Shown here one piece after another: positions 46,745 through 61,000 of a stretch of DNA of 64,000 nt. The notes under the pieces are model-generated. The model did not search any database, was not told where the DNA came from, and worked only from the letters and a program-made list of their open reading frames with translations. Position 1 is the first letter of the stretch. Each line of letters begins with the position of its first letter. The translations under genes and the position numbers were made by a program. The stretch covers positions 18,250,581 to 18,314,580 of the forward strand of contig HG738137.1 in NCBI GenBank assembly GCA_000499405.2. Reading direction: 5' to 3'. This stretch comes from Onchocerca volvulus (Eukaryota > Nematoda > Chromadorea > Rhabditida > Onchocercidae).

Positions 46745-49700
46745 TTAATGATTGTGACCTGATTTCTGCCTATTGAAAGAACTGATTTCGCCAAATGCTG
46801 CATAAAAAAATAGAATTGTGAAAATCTGAAATCGGAGAATTTATTAAAAGGTTGAAAGTTCTAAAATTCAAAAAGATCAAATATATGAAACAGATTAAAA
46901 ACTAAAATTTTACAATTTCAGATAACAAAAAAAACTTTTCTTCAATGCAATATGATTGCAAATTTCCAAAAAATCATTTTTCAATTGTATAGAAATATGA
47001 AGAAAAAACTAACCGCAATAACGTTTAATAAAGCAATGATTGTTGTTGTCCATGGAAAACCAATCCAATGAACACATAAACCTCCAATTGTTGGCCCGAT
47101 AAATGATCTGAAATCATCATACTTTCTTCTTTTCGAAATTTAGAAGATCGATTAAGAATTTCGCTGAGACATTTTAATTTTTATAAACTTTTCATCAAAA
47201 ATATACCGTATAGTGTGACTTACCCGAAAGAATATGCAGATTGAAATAAACCTGATATAGAACCATATGTTTGAAATGATTCATCGTATCCATATTCGCT
47301 GTAATGAATTTTTCACAATCAAAAGATCTCGAAATCGAAATAAGAAATAGATCAATTTCAAAAAAACTGAACTACCAAAGCCAATGTGAAAATTTTTTTT
47401 TCATAAAAGGTCTAAATATTCAATGAGATACTTTTATGGTATTGAAAGGATTAAAAGAGGATTTATGATGATTAAAGTAATTGATTAAATAACTGATTAA
47501 AATAATCAATTAAAATCAATAAATGATTAGAACCATAATGATTTCAATGCTCATTTTTTTGGTTTAAAATATAACTCATCAAAGCATTGTATTTTTAAAA
47601 AAGAAAAAAAAAGATTAAAAAATACTAATATGATGATAGAAGTAAGTTTCATAAACTTTAGATTTCAACTGAAAAGATAAATTACCGTATTGCATTAATA
47701 GACATTTGAAAAGTTGGAATATACAAAGCACTACCAGCAAGACCAAGTACGCCTAGTGCAATTTCTATCCAGCCCAAATTTCTGCAAGACATGAATTATG
47801 CAAATGTAAAATGAACAAAAATTTTTTGAACAATAAAAAGTATAAGAAATAATAATATTTATAAAAAATGATAAAAAAAAAAATTATCATTCGCATAAAT
47901 GACAAGTTATCTTCGAAAACTTTCTATTCAAAAAGTAAGATCAACTACTATTTGCCTTTAACATGAAAATTTTAAATTCTTTTATCCACTTTATAATAAC
48001 TTCCATCATTAACTTTCGAACGACAAAAAAAAAAAATGCCGCAAGTTTTTGTGAATTATGAATTTAAGTATGGATTTTTCAGAAATACAATTAAATTTTC
48101 TAAAAAATGAAAAAATATGATCTTCATTGATCCATTCTAATCTCGAACTTCAGATGAAAAAATTACTTCGAAAACTTACTTTTTGCTATTCAGTACAGGT
48201 GATGGCCCAATAATAATCATACTAAATATCACTGCCATAATACCAAATATTATAATCGCCTTGCTACAGTTAAATTTCTCGATAATTATACTCCAAAAAG
48301 GTGCTGTTATTGTATAAACTCCACCGGATAATAAAAACATTAAACCAACAATAGTTGGTGTAAGTTTGAACTGTAAGATCATTCTGATCTACTACAGAAA
48401 AATTCGCTTATTTCGAAGAAAGGTGAAAGCATTTCTCATTCCAGGTGATTCCCAGAGATATGCAACATTAGATTCTTTTGTAGTAAATCGCTTTCTGCTA
48501 ATGATTCTTTTACAAATCCAGAATCTTAGTTAAAGAATATCGAGATAAGAAGATTGACTACCTAAGATCATTAGGTGCATCAGGAACTATTCAATTCATT
48601 AGCAAAAGACTAATAATTCACGGCATTGAAAAATAATAAAATAATAAAATCGATTCGATCGATAAATCGAATCAATTAAATTCAATGAATATATGAGAGC
48701 TAATTAAGTTAACATGCCTCAAAAATGATACGATCAGAATAATTCGAATATTACAAAAATAATGAATGAATTTTAGATGAAAATTTGATTTTTAAACCTG
48801 AAACATAATTAGTCACCTGATTAAAAATGTTAATCTTAGCATATCTAATCAGTTAACATTTAATCATTTGCATTAAAATCGTGGAAAAAAAGGCGAAAAA
48901 GATATACCGATTCTAAATGATCAGCTAATGTTGGATCGAGAAATGAAAATGATATAGCACACATTACCACGGAATAAATCATAATCCATAATATTGGGAT
49001 CTTCAATATACCAAACATACCTTTACCATCCAGCGATACATCATCTATGAAATAATTAATGATAATTTAGTAATGAAATACTATTCATTTTCTTTTTAAC
49101 CTGTTAACTGATAAAACTTTCCTTCAAAAAAAAAAAAAAAAAAAAAACTTATTAATGAAAAATTTTAATCAAATATAAAGAAAAATCATACCATCCATAT
49201 CTCCAATCAAAAAATATGCTAATAATCCAAGAAAGAGTAAAATAATTCCCAGTACAAGGAATGGTAAATGAAAACCACCAATTTCATACAGTATACCACC
49301 AAGTAAAGGACCTGCTGTATTGCCAAGACCTGCGAATGTTTCCATCACACCCTTAAAATTTTTAAATTTTGAGTGAATTTTCTGGAATATTAAGTTAAAT
49401 TTCTCTTTGTTCCGATTGCTTGATTCATGCGATCATTTGAAACATCGCTAAAATTTTACTGATTTCAAAAATGGAACGAGCAAAGAAGCAGTTCATCTTT
49501 TATCACTATCAACTTGAATAGATGAAGTGACGAATGATCATTTATTTATATCGATCTTTAATTTATTCCCCATCTCACACAATTTTTTTTGTTGAAAAGT
49601 TATTGTATTTTTATCCAATTATAAATGGCAATTAAAGCAAGAAAACGGAGAATTTTTGAAATACAATGACTTTTTCTGAAATGTCGAAAACGATAGTTTT

Positions 49701-52569
49701 TTTTTTGTCTCAAAAATTTAAATACTATAAACATTTTTGTAATTTCAAAATAAATCAAATAATAAAATCCATACAACAATAACTGCAATTCGTTCTGGGA
49801 AACATTTAACACCAATTGCAAATGAAGATGTGATAAAGGCAGCATCACCGAAAGCTTCCACTGTTCGAAGGCTAATCGAAGACCAGAAAAATAAAGATGA
49901 CGATTCGATGCAATTTAGGAATCTGAAAGTAATTTCAGATCAAATAAACGTACTTGTGATTTGGATCATGATATTACAACTTTTTTATTTTATTGAGAAT
50001 ATTTAAAAAGTTAGCAATTTTTGTAACAAAAATAACGTACCCAAAAAGTATAGCTGTAATGCCAGTAATAGCGATTCCCGAAACAAACATCTTTTTTGAA
50101 CCGACTAAAACCATCTGAAAAATTATATTTAATTTTTTCCTTTGATTTTTCAATTAGCAAAAAAAGTTTATTTAAAAAAAAAGAATTTATTTTGTTAATT
50201 GAATTATTACCAATGCTTTTACAAGACGTAACTTTAATTTGACATGTTTAATTTTTCAAAAAATATTTTGTAATCTAAAAAATTGAATTAGCCGGTCAGG
50301 AGTGATCCAAACTTATTTTCTACAAAGTGAGTTTAAATTAATAATTCAAATTAAACGAACATATCTGCCGAATAGTGGTGCAACAAAAAGCATCATTAAT
50401 TCGAAAATACCGAATACCATACCTATCTCGAAACTTGTTAAATTTTTAATTTTTGCCTGAAATAATAATTTCCTTATTCGTTTAAAATTTTGCAACCGTT
50501 CAATTATTTTTCAGTTTTTTGAAGTGATTCAGTAGACGATTGATCGGTAACCAAACAGAATTATTGTACCAGCTAAGTAGGGTTAATTTAAAATATCTGT
50601 CATGAAAACAAAAATTCAGAAAACTTAGGATTCTTGTCGTAGACATATAATATCTAAAAACTTAATTGACCTGTTTATCATAAAGCAATTTAAATTTGAC
50701 CTCTTTTGAGTAGAAAGGTGCAATACAACTATAAGCGCTGGTACTGGCAAGATTTGCAACTGATAACATACAAATTGTCGCCCATTCTTTGGTAGTTAGT
50801 GATAATAATTTATCATATACGGTCTTATGATTACTGCTATTATTACGGTTACATTTTTTGCGATCAGCATTTCCTTTATCCAAACTGAAATGATTATTTG
50901 GAATGCTTAAGATTTATATCTTAAATTAACTCCTATATTCTGAATTACTATTAATCAGAAATTAATCATATTCGAGAACGAATTTGCAAAAATTCAAAAC
51001 TTCACTTTTGAAAATTACTTTAAATAGTAGAAAATATGATTTTTCCCATTATATGATTTTTTCTTATTTTCGGTTTGGTTTTAATTGGATCTAACTTAAT
51101 ATAATCAAATTAATCAATCAAAACTTGGAAAGTTTTAAGTTTAAACCTCTTATTGTTATTATCAGCTGACTTTTCCTGCAATTTTTCCTCCTTTATCTTC
51201 ACGCAGATACTTCCATAACCTGCATGACATTTATGTGAAGTGCAAGTAACATGCGGGATGGTCAGCTTGCCGAATTCAATTGGTATTTGTCCAGCAATTG
51301 GCATAAACGGTGGTGCTACAGGTGGCCTGAAATTTTATGACTTCAAATTATCAAACATTTTTTTGATGTTTTCTATAAAGTAACCAAAAGTTTCTAAACC
51401 TATTTCTTATAAACCTAAATTATTTACAATAATTAGATATCTAATAATCGATTGAAAATTGCAAGTTCGATTCTGATTGTCTTTTTTTTCTTTTTTTGAT
51501 ATTTATAACAATAATTGGAAAAATAAGAATATACTTCTTTATTTAGAAAAAAATTTAATGAAAATACTGTATTTTGTACCGTCTTTTTCCGATGAGAGAT
51601 TGTTTTGAAAGTAAAAAAAATTGAAGAAGAAATAACTGAAAAATTTGTTATTTATTATAAACTTGTCATACATACCACTCATTATGAGGCAATGCTGTTA
51701 TTATGAACATTATTTTACTCGTTTCTGTGCTGTTGTTTTGAAAAAAAAAAATGCGCAAAAAAAACTGAAATTGATCTCTTGGAAAAGCAAAATTTATAAT
51801 TTCTAACGACCTATTTGCTCCTTCATGGCACTTTTATACTTTTCTATTTTCATTAAATGGTAATTATTAATTTTTTTGGTGCAATGTTTTGTTTTGATGT
51901 AGTTCAAGCAATAAAAAATAAGAATTATAGTCCAACATACAGTGATTGTCATAATTAACGAATTAGCCATATAAATTAATTTCTGCTACCATTCGCAATT
52001 CTTTGATATTCGAATATCGAATTAATGGAATTAATATTGGCTATATTTAAATGATAATGAATTCATTTTTATTAAAATTAATGTATATTTGCTTATGAGA
52101 AATATCTAATCAAGTGGATTAATCAACAAGAAAATAACAAAAACAGACATTTTTTTGTTCCTTTGCTCACTTGCATCCAGAAAGAATCAAAATAAGCAAA
52201 GTTCCCTAATCATTCCCATAATCATCCATCCATCAAAATTTATAGACATATAAATATGTATGATATAAAAGCCGTAAAAAGATGTGCTGATCGATGGAGG
52301 AGTGATCATTGTCACATCAGATTGAAACGATTAAATATAATTTTATTTAAAAGAAATGCAAACAAATACCGCTCATTTCTAATTTGTAGCCTGTGAGATG
52401 CAGATTTAATTTTTTCAGTAATCCATGGCCGATTCTCGTAATTCCTTGACAGAAGTTTCGTCATTATGCCTTTATTGAAATTATCTTCCATTGCTTGCTC
52501 TTCTTCACCATCAAGAAATTCCTTACTGATATCATTATTATCATCCATAATCACCGAAAGATCTAACAT
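46745..52569 (-). CDS. SLC18B1-like MFS transporter, 571 aa, 13 exons
   Basis: Exons on minus: 52569-52370, 51326-51147, 50884-50701, 50456-50361, 50114-50041, 49922-49775, 49351-49192, 49044-48908, 48370-48180, 47781-47686, 47298-47224, 47107-47014, 46825-46745. All phases agree (1716 nt). The fold is a 12-helix major facilitator of the SLC18 branch. TM1 contains WATICMLSVANLASTSAYS. The TM2-3 loop reads FGRYMVLVGSKKMF. Later landmarks are ETFAGLGNTAGPLLGGILYE, FSFLDPTLADHLE, TPTIVGLMFLLSGGVYTITA, and FIGPTIGGL in the last helices. Human SLC18B1, a vesicular polyamine transporter, is 456 aa and matches this order; polyamine transport here is inference. Unlike it, this protein has an N-terminal extension of about 155 residues before TM1, starting acidic (MDDNNDISKEFLDGEEEQ) and with a proline patch (PPVAPPF). 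The ATG follows directly after an ATAATAG acceptor. A second in-frame donor would add 10 residues after exon 3. Confidence 0.9.
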
Positions 52570-55500
52570 CTATTATGATATCAGATATGTATTTGTTGCT
52601 GTTGCTCTTTTTTTTTCAACTCCTATTGTAGTATCATTCGATGACATCAATTGAAAAGTACAAAATTCCTTCATTCGTCGTATTTCAAGTATTGACGCAA
52701 GTTAAGTTGTCTTGCTATAATTCAAAAATCTTTGGACCAAGCTATAAGAAAAGTTGCATAAATTTCCACAATATTTGAAAAACGAACAAGCAACGAAATA
52801 GTAAATATAAAAATTCACAAAAATAGAAAAAAAAACTATCTCTATATAGTTGACCGTATTTGTAGATCAGACAAAAATGAATTATTCCAAGACAAATATA
52901 AATTTATTCATTAATTTGTTCAAAAAAACAAGTTCATCTCGACGTTTCGCGGAAATTATCAGCAAACATTTACGGAGAATTTAAGATCTCTAACAATTTG
53001 AAAAAAACAAGATCTTTTTTCAAACACTGAATATCAACGATACTTTTCAAGACAACTTCATAGCTTGTTATTGCTGTTATTTCGCGTGGTAAATTCGTAA
53101 AGTTCAAGTTATAATGAAATTAGTATAACTGTGTATTAATTTCTAGTGCATTTAAAATGTTCGAAAAATTATCAATACAAATTTAATTTATCAGAGACTT
53201 TGCCGATGGCACTTTATCAATTTAGATCAGCTATTACTTGAAAATATTTATATTTCTAGTAATAAATAGAGAAATGTAATGCCACTCAAGGAAATAGAAC
53301 AAGATGACGAGAAAATGCTCGAAATGCTTGTATGACATAGCAAAAGAGGGAATATAAAAAGATTGTAAGAAATTTATGCAAAATAAGTTTGAAAAAAAAG
53401 TTGTTTGTCATAAAAATAGCACAACAAATGATCGCATGTATTGCGATTTTCAAATCTTTCTGTTTTGTATAAGAAAAAAGAAGTTTTAAAGGCTACAATT
53501 TTATTACTTACAATAAAACATTTATGTTAAAAAGAATATGTAAAAATGGACGTTTATGGAGCAATGATTATTTGCAATTCGAAAATTTTTCGAAATGAAA
53601 CTTTTGAAATTTCAATCAGCGTTGAAGATTTAGGAGAATAGGAGAATGATAGGAGAATGCATAGAACTAAAGTGGCACATTTTAAATTGCAAAAAAATTT
53701 TTGTCACTTGATAGCAGGATCAAACAAAAAATTAAACAAAATATTGATTTAATAACTAACTACGCTATGACGTCTTTTTTGAGAGTTCACAGAACACTTC
53801 GACTATCGATTGTTCATTTCTGATGATTCGATCGATTAGATTAAGTTAAAAGACTTAGCAAAATGGTAATGCAAATACAATTTGTAAAAATTTGTAAAAA
53901 ATGAGATATTATGAAATTATAAGAGGAGGAATTGGGGTCTCGACTGCTTACGAAAATAATTCGAGTTGAGATGACAAGTGACAGATGTAATAAAAGAGAA
54001 AAGAACTATCTGTATCATCATTTCGAAGAATTCGACGCTTCTCTCACTTTCCGTTAATCGATTTTAAAACATTCATGTGAAGTGATAAATTTCTCTCTGA
54101 TTTCACTGAATTTTAATTTATTTTACTAATTTTCATGTCATTTATTTTATTGAATTTTCATGCCAATATATATGATCATTTTTAGAAAATATTCTAATAT
54201 GAAGTGATGTCGGGAAAATACTGCTTTTGAAAAAGTAATGAGAAAAAAGGAATGAAATACAAATTAAATTAAATAATACCGATAAAAATAATCGATACGC
54301 TTAATTTGATCTGAACAAAAATTGTGAATTTTCCATGAATCTTAATCAAAATAAATAACTTTAATGGGTAAAATATCAAAATGAAGAATAATTGGTAGAA
54401 ATTTTAATGTCATCAACTTTTTTTCAAATTAATGTAACAAAGAGCAGGGTATTTGAAGACTCATATTTGCAGCAATTGTCTTGCAGTATGCTTTAAAAGT
54501 GTTTGTGAAAAAAGGTTGATTTTTGTTGCTTCTACTAAAAGATCATTTGTGATGCACAAAGGAACAGTTTTCAACCAATGATGAATGAGTCGTGTAATAT
54601 GCAACATTATTAAGTAATCAGGAAGACATTTGTGATAACAACGAGCAGTCAATGTATTATAGAGGACATGAAATCAGTAATATCCGACTGATTTTTAAAT
54701 TCTAAACTAAAATCGATGTGTAGAGAGAAATGAATATTTCGGTTACCTTAATGTTTGTCAGAATTCATTAATGATAATTGATAAAAATGATTCGCTAATT
54801 AAAATGGCAGCAAGAGTGATGATGAATGAATGAGCATCTTTGGATGATAAGAAATTTGTTAAAAGAATAAAAGAAGTGATAATAATGGGAGTGCCATATC
54901 TACTGGTTGCACAAACTAGCATGACTAAATATTGATCATCTCATTAGATATTTCTATAATCAAATTTAATGAAGTGTGACAATGATCGAATGAATGAGAG
55001 ATAATGATTTCTGATTCATTAAGGTATCAAAAATAGTGCGTTCCATAATGACGTATCAATTATGAAATGATTTTAAAAATCATTAAAAAATAAATATCTT
55101 GAAGTTAACAGAAGGACTGATTACTTAACATAATGTCAAATGTGTCCTCAGTCCGTCCTTAGCTTGTAAAAATGTTTAGAGCTTAAAGGTTTCACAAATG
55201 TTTGAAAGTTAAAAGTACAAATGTTTAAAGGTTAAAGGTTTAAAGGTATCTTTTCCAGCTTTGGTAACACCTCCAATTACTTCAGCCTTCACTCTAATGC
55301 ATTTGAAAACACGTGAAAGACGTATTTCTGACACGCTCTTTGGTAACAACAGATCATGCATGATAATTGTTACGTTTTCCAGAATGATAATTGTATTCCA
55401 TGGGAATTAATTTTAAATATTTTCGCTATACGGAAAATAAGTTGAATTTTTTACAAAAAATGATGTGTTAAAACATGTCTAACGTATAGAATCTGATGAT

Positions 55501-57189
55501 AATCGTGATGACATTTATATAAGAAAAAAATATGAAAAGATATGTATAAATTCCAAACTTCATTGAATAATTTGCAAAATGTTAAGCTGCATTTCAGTAT
55601 TCCTTGGAAAAGTTTTGATATTTCGAAAAATTATTTCATGTTTTAATGAGTGTAGTATTTATAATGAAGTAATAAAAATTTTCGAATTTTATTTTTAATT
55701 GTACGTTATAAATGAAGCGATATTTAGCAAAAAAAAAAATGGCTACTCAAAAATGATAAAGATATATGACAGAATTGTCATGTATGAAAATAGGCCAAAT
55801 AATTTGGATAAGAGTTTTTTCTTCTTATTTCCGAGCTTTCAAAACTTTTTCATTTTTGGTGAACTAATTTTTTCCAACATTTGAAGTATTCAATCAATAT
55901 ATTAGTCTGAATAAAAAGCAACTATTAAGATCTTTTTTGGGTTAAAAAGTTCAAAAGGCTTTTCAAAACCATCGGAAATCGATTGCTTACTATTCGGTAA
56001 ATATAATGAACAAAGTAAGAATTTTGGAGGAATGCGATACAAATTAAAAATTTCGTAATATTTCGAAAAAATTTATTGTAAGAAATAAGATCAATATAAG
56101 ATATGAAGGAATCATCGTGAAAAATCAATGAGCAATGACCGCATTTATCGAAAATTAGAAAGAATTACTAAAGGACGATTAAATCGATAAATGATTTATT
56201 CTAATTACTATTACTGTTCTCTTATTATTACTGCTGTTGAAATTGAAATTATTTTTTTTTATAACTATCGAAAAATCTTACCAAAAAAAAAAAAAAAAAA
56301 ATGCTGAATAGCAGAAAAATAACTAAGTCACTGAAATATTATCAAAATGCAAATCCTATTAGTTTTGATAAAAACATCTGGAGCAAAATTCCTATTTCGA
56401 TATAATCTTTTTTTCGTGATCGTAGCAAAATTATAAATTATTGATTGAAACTCGAAATTGAAGAACGAAAATCTTCCAAATTTCTGTTGTTTGAAACCAT
56501 TTGGATTATTTGTTTTTTCCTTTAACAGATAGTATGATATCTCAATATTGATTAACAATAAACATCCATCCTTGATTCAAAGAAAAGATTCGTCAGTCGT
56601 CGATATTATGAAGATGAATTACGACGCATCAAAAAATCGTAACATTAAGATAAATATTTACGATGCATCAAAAAATCATCGATATCACAAAAAAAGAATT
56701 ACGACACATCAAGAAATCAACGAAACTACATTAGTTGATTATCATGTCTTTTATACCGATTAATTATATCTTTTTTAATCTTATGAAAAATTACCAGTCA
56801 TAACCGGAGATCGAAACATTAAATTTCCTCATTTGCCTCACCAAATGCTGTCTCTTTGTTTTCACGTTACAAACTACTGAAATCGACTATAATTGTTGAA
56901 CAACCGAAGAATACCAGAGAATGATTTCTTTGTTCTTAACTCAAACGATTTGTAACTCTTTTAACGTCGCACTAATAAAAACGCGCTCTCATGCTCGACA
57001 AAAGCGCCGCTTGTATCGTTTTAGATGAGGGTATTAACGGGCGCAGTTGGATGCTTCAGCTGGCGAATTTAAAATTTCCCTTTTTGTTATATCCCTTTTT
57101 CATTTGGAGAAATTCATCATGAAATTTGTTTTATTGGTATAGATGATTTGTGATTGTTACTTGTCGCGTTATCAGTTTTTTATAAAAAA
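52570..57189. other. Intergenic region, no supportable gene
   Basis: AT-rich. It includes a 63-aa minus frame at 54652-54461 (CYHKCLPDYLIMLHITRLIH and LLVEATKINLFSQTLLKHTA) that looks somewhat protein-like but has no start context or neighbours. There is a short tandem tract of TTAAAGGTT words (55170-55250). A GC-richer patch at 56990-57060 (GCGCCGCTTGTATCG, GGGCGCAGTTGGATGC) has no recognisable gene. Confidence 0.4.
56619..56718 (+). repeat. Three copies of TTACGAYGCATCAAAAAATC
   Basis: Copies start at 56619, 56658 and 56699, spaced 39-41 bp, with the spacer less conserved. They cause the repeated YDASKN words in the overlapping 71-aa frame. Confidence 0.85.
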
Positions 57190-57211
57190 GTTTTAATTAC
57201 CCGAGTTTGAG
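57190..57211 (+). other. SL1-like spliced-leader sequence
   Basis: The 22 bases match the nematode SL1 leader at 20 of 22 positions, including the central TTTAATTACCC and the terminal GTTTGAG. The next bases are ATTCAG and not the GT donor that an SL RNA gene needs, and no SL RNA body or 5S rRNA is visible nearby. It could be a fossil of a reverse-transcribed trans-spliced mRNA, a broken SL RNA gene, or chance. Confidence 0.4.
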
Positions 57212-57975
57212 ATTCAGTTGTGCTAGAAATCAACTTCGCAGACAATAATTAAAACTTTCACTCTACAAAAATTTACTATAATTAAGACTACTTAGTTTAT
57301 AAACATTCTTATTCATTTCAAATAATTAATAATGGAAAATCAGCTTGAAATATTGCTGTGCAAAATTAAACTTCAAAATTTAATTCAATTACTACGAGTT
57401 AAAATTGACTGAATATTTCTCGATCAGCTTCTTATTGTCTTATCGTATTTTTGTTTCATATTAGGATTTTATCATTAATTCGATCTTCCGCGAGTTATGA
57501 TATTCCAATAACCAAACAATAAAAGTTTAATTTTTTTTTCTGGCGTTATGATACTTTTTTCATTTTATCAATATTTTTTTAATTTTTCGATGCATTTTAT
57601 TAATATTTTAAAATTTTCATATCAACTGAATACATTTTAAATATTCATAAATTTTTCAGCTTAAGTAATATTTTAGAAGATTTGAATTACTGAGACATAG
57701 ATCAGAATGCAATCGAATTCACAGTTTTTACTAGCTATTTGAATGTAATTCATCCTAAAATTTTCGTTGCTTATCAAATATAATTCAATTTGTAATACTT
57801 GCAGTGATCTCTTGGCTTGAATAGTACGTATTTAACTTATCTCAGGTTATTTTCTTGCAACCTAGAAAATAGAACACGATGAAATAACTTGCATATTTTC
57901 TAAACTTATTAGCACTTCTCAAACTTGATCTGTAAGTATTAATTCATGCAAATTTTCCTTATATATTGAACTTAC
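57212..57975. other. Spacer with no visible gene
   Basis: AT-rich with a T run near 57530. I see no coding signal, and nothing that continues the SL1-like sequence as an mRNA copy. Confidence 0.5.
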
Positions 57976-58085
57976 CAAAATTTTTGAATTTTTGAAAAAA
58001 TTTCCCTATTGTCATTTTTCTTTCCCTTTTGATTTCCTGTAGCTTCCATACTTGACATCGAGCCATCATCATCCATTGCAGACAT
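57976..58085 (-). CDS. Probable first exon of an unidentified gene
   Basis: On minus, ATG at 58085 reads MSAMDDDGSMSSMEATGNQK then GKKNDNREIFSKIQKF and stops in phase 2 at a perfect GTAAGT donor (TTTTG|GTAAGT). The acidic Ser/Met start followed by a basic Asn/Lys stretch is typical of the disordered N-terminus of a nuclear protein, but no domain is visible. An acceptor (AATTGCAAG) lies about 20 nt upstream of the ATG and could take a leader. Matching downstream exons would have to lie between 57975 and the transporter start at 52569, and I could not find them. A second frame with its own ATG is also open here. Confidence 0.4.
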
Positions 58086-61000
58086 GATGTTCGAATGCAA
58101 CTCATTACTTGCAATTATACTAAAATTGAATTTACATTACTACCCAATGAAAAGATTCGAAATAAGCAGGAAGTATCCATTATAAGGTATTATTTGGTAT
58201 CAGGCGGTTACCTGTTTATATCACCTAAAAAAGTAAACAAAAATAAGTAGTTAGTTAGGAGCTTGAAATATCACACAGCATCTTTTCAACGACAACTGCA
58301 AGCAAAGCAAAACTCAGGTATCACATGCAAGAAAGAGGGTAATAATACGAACTACCCAATGATCCATTTAATTTTTTGGCAATTTTGTGTGAAAAATTTA
58401 CCATTAACTGGTAAATTAATTAAAATTAATGATTGATTGTCGAAATTCAAAGCAATGAATGTAAATTAAATTGTTAACTAATGGAAAAACAAACTGCGAA
58501 AACTCAAGAAGTGGTCGTTGTTCTTCCTTCATCGAAACACTATCATTAATTATCTGCAACTTGGCATACTATCAATAGAAGAATATCGGTAGTAATATCT
58601 CCTGACTAATTTGCAACGTTTGATCAATAAAACAAAATTCAAGGATTATAGAATTTTTAGAGTAAATAACATATTCAAAAAATTCAGATAAATGAAGATT
58701 TGCATATTTCAGAAGATTCCATTGCAATTTCTCGAACGATTTTAGATTCTTGTTGATAAAACCGAAATATTTATAATATAAATAAATATTTTTATAATTA
58801 ATTATGGCTTCAGACTTCACTATATGATGCTAAAATGCTGAAGAACTCTTCTTTTTCGATCCAATTTGTATAGAAAAGATTTTTAATAGGTAAATGAGTC
58901 ACATCTCTATATCTGGGCATAAAGATTTTATCCTCTCGTCTTCCGATTTGCTGGAAGAGTCGTATGAAACGTTGAGAGGTCAATGGTCAAGAACATTACA
59001 AGGGCTATTAGAGATGATCGGCACCGTGTGAAATGTTAAGATGTCAGTTGTCAGGAATGTTACAAGTATGAGACTCATGAGAATTTCTAATCCTATCCTT
59101 AATCCTCACATCCAATTTTTTTATGACTAAAGTGTGAACCTCAGCCCAATACTGAACTCAAGAATGATTCATCTACAAAAAGGGAGCTTATTTTTTTCAA
59201 AGATAATTCATTTATAAAAGAAGCATCATATTAGTGTTAGCAGCAACATTCGGTGGGATCAGCACGAACGGTTTTTTCTATTTCGATTTTCCGCTTTTTT
59301 CTACTTTCGTTTGGTATAAAATTCGAGCAGTCCTTTCAGTCAGTTCCTATTATATCGGCATCTTCAACGAGATTATCAGTTTCTTCAACATTGGTATCAG
59401 TGGCAGATCAATTGCAATTCAGCATCAAAGTGGTTGTAACGACAGGACAAGCAACACAATTCAAAAGATCACTGTTAGTATTTGCCGTGTATTATTCGTT
59501 TACTGTTTACTAATGTATAGTACAGTATTGTTATAACATCGAATAAAGTCTATTTGTGACCTAGCAAGTAGTAATTTCCAATTCAATCAATCTACAATCC
59601 AAGCTACAAAGCGATCAGAATTTTTTTCCTCAACAATTTTACATTGAATGACAGCAATTTTCTTAATCTCAACAAATTATAATTTTTCCCATCCTTGTCG
59701 ATGTTCAGACTCAATAATTTCCATGACATTACGGGAAAATGTCAAATTCTCAAAAAAATTTGGAAATGTAATTGTTGCATGACATCATTAATTAGAAAAT
59801 GACAAGACTGGAGAAGTGACTATCTTCAAAATAATGCGCAATTTGAGCAAATAATGCATGCAGTTGCAAGCATGTTACTTAGGTTTGTATAATAGAATTA
59901 AATAATATCATTGGAGAAAAAGGCAAATGTTGTCAAATATTTTGATAGAGATATTTATTGTTAGAAAAGAGATTTTCCGCTTTATATCTTTCTAGCATTA
60001 ACGAAAGTTAATGTAATACGATAAACAGATGAATTGTCCGGAAATGTGATCCGAGATATTTTATTTCACCAGCCGATGAATTGATTAATGTTTCAGTGAA
60101 ACGAGATTTTTCTACAACATTTTATACTGAAAGAATTATGTGATTGGAGAGTGTATGTTAAATTTTGAGGGATTTTTAAAAAATTTGCTCAAAATAACAT
60201 TATTAGAATGAAATCATTTGATTATTTCCGTTTATTAAATCAAATAAATCAACACAAAAAGATAACAATAAAGTTAGAAATGTTTGGAATCCTAGAAATT
60301 ATGCATATTTTGATTAAGGGCAAGTGTGGATTCTAATAAATATAACGAATTTATATTTAAAATCAATGTTTTTTGAATTCTGTTCAAAAATTCAAGAAAT
60401 GTTCATTCAAAGAAAGATACGAAAAAACATTGAATTTATGATAATGAGGAAGATTTCTTACGTTGAATCAATTTATCAAATATCTTAATATTGAAGTGAT
60501 AAAATTTTAAATATAAAAAATAGAGGAAATGAATCATGAAAATCAAAAATAGAAGCAAAAATCTTATCGAATCAAAACATATATGACAGTTACTGATAAA
60601 AGATGCAAAGAATGTGCAGTGAGTTACTGTTAAACGCTGGGATTTCGAATGATAAGATAAAACTAGGAAAATCGATTTGTGGAGAGGTAAACATAGAAGT
60701 GTATGTAATAAGTGATTGATAGAGATGGAAAGTATAAGGAAGCGATGATTAATATCACACTGATAAGGTTTTAACTGATAAGAAAGCTTGGAATCTAATT
60801 TTCTTCAACAGAACCATTTCATTCAGCACTCATTTATTTTGAATAATTAATTAAGAGCACTAATGCAACCTGTTTATTTATATAACCCATTTATTGTTTC
60901 TTATATATATCTATCTATTAAGCTCAACCTATTCATACCATAACATATTTACTTACATATGCCGAAAATTCATGTTTTCAATCTGAAAAGTTAAAAGTTT

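Noticed and set aside
56548..56763. 71-aa plus frame with YDASKN repeats
   Set aside because: Explained by the three-copy 20-bp DNA repeat; no other coding support.
59234..59536. Two overlapping plus frames of 86-100 aa
   Set aside because: Both plus frames and parts of the minus strand are open, and nothing selects one. The protein-like look is not enough without splice or homology evidence.
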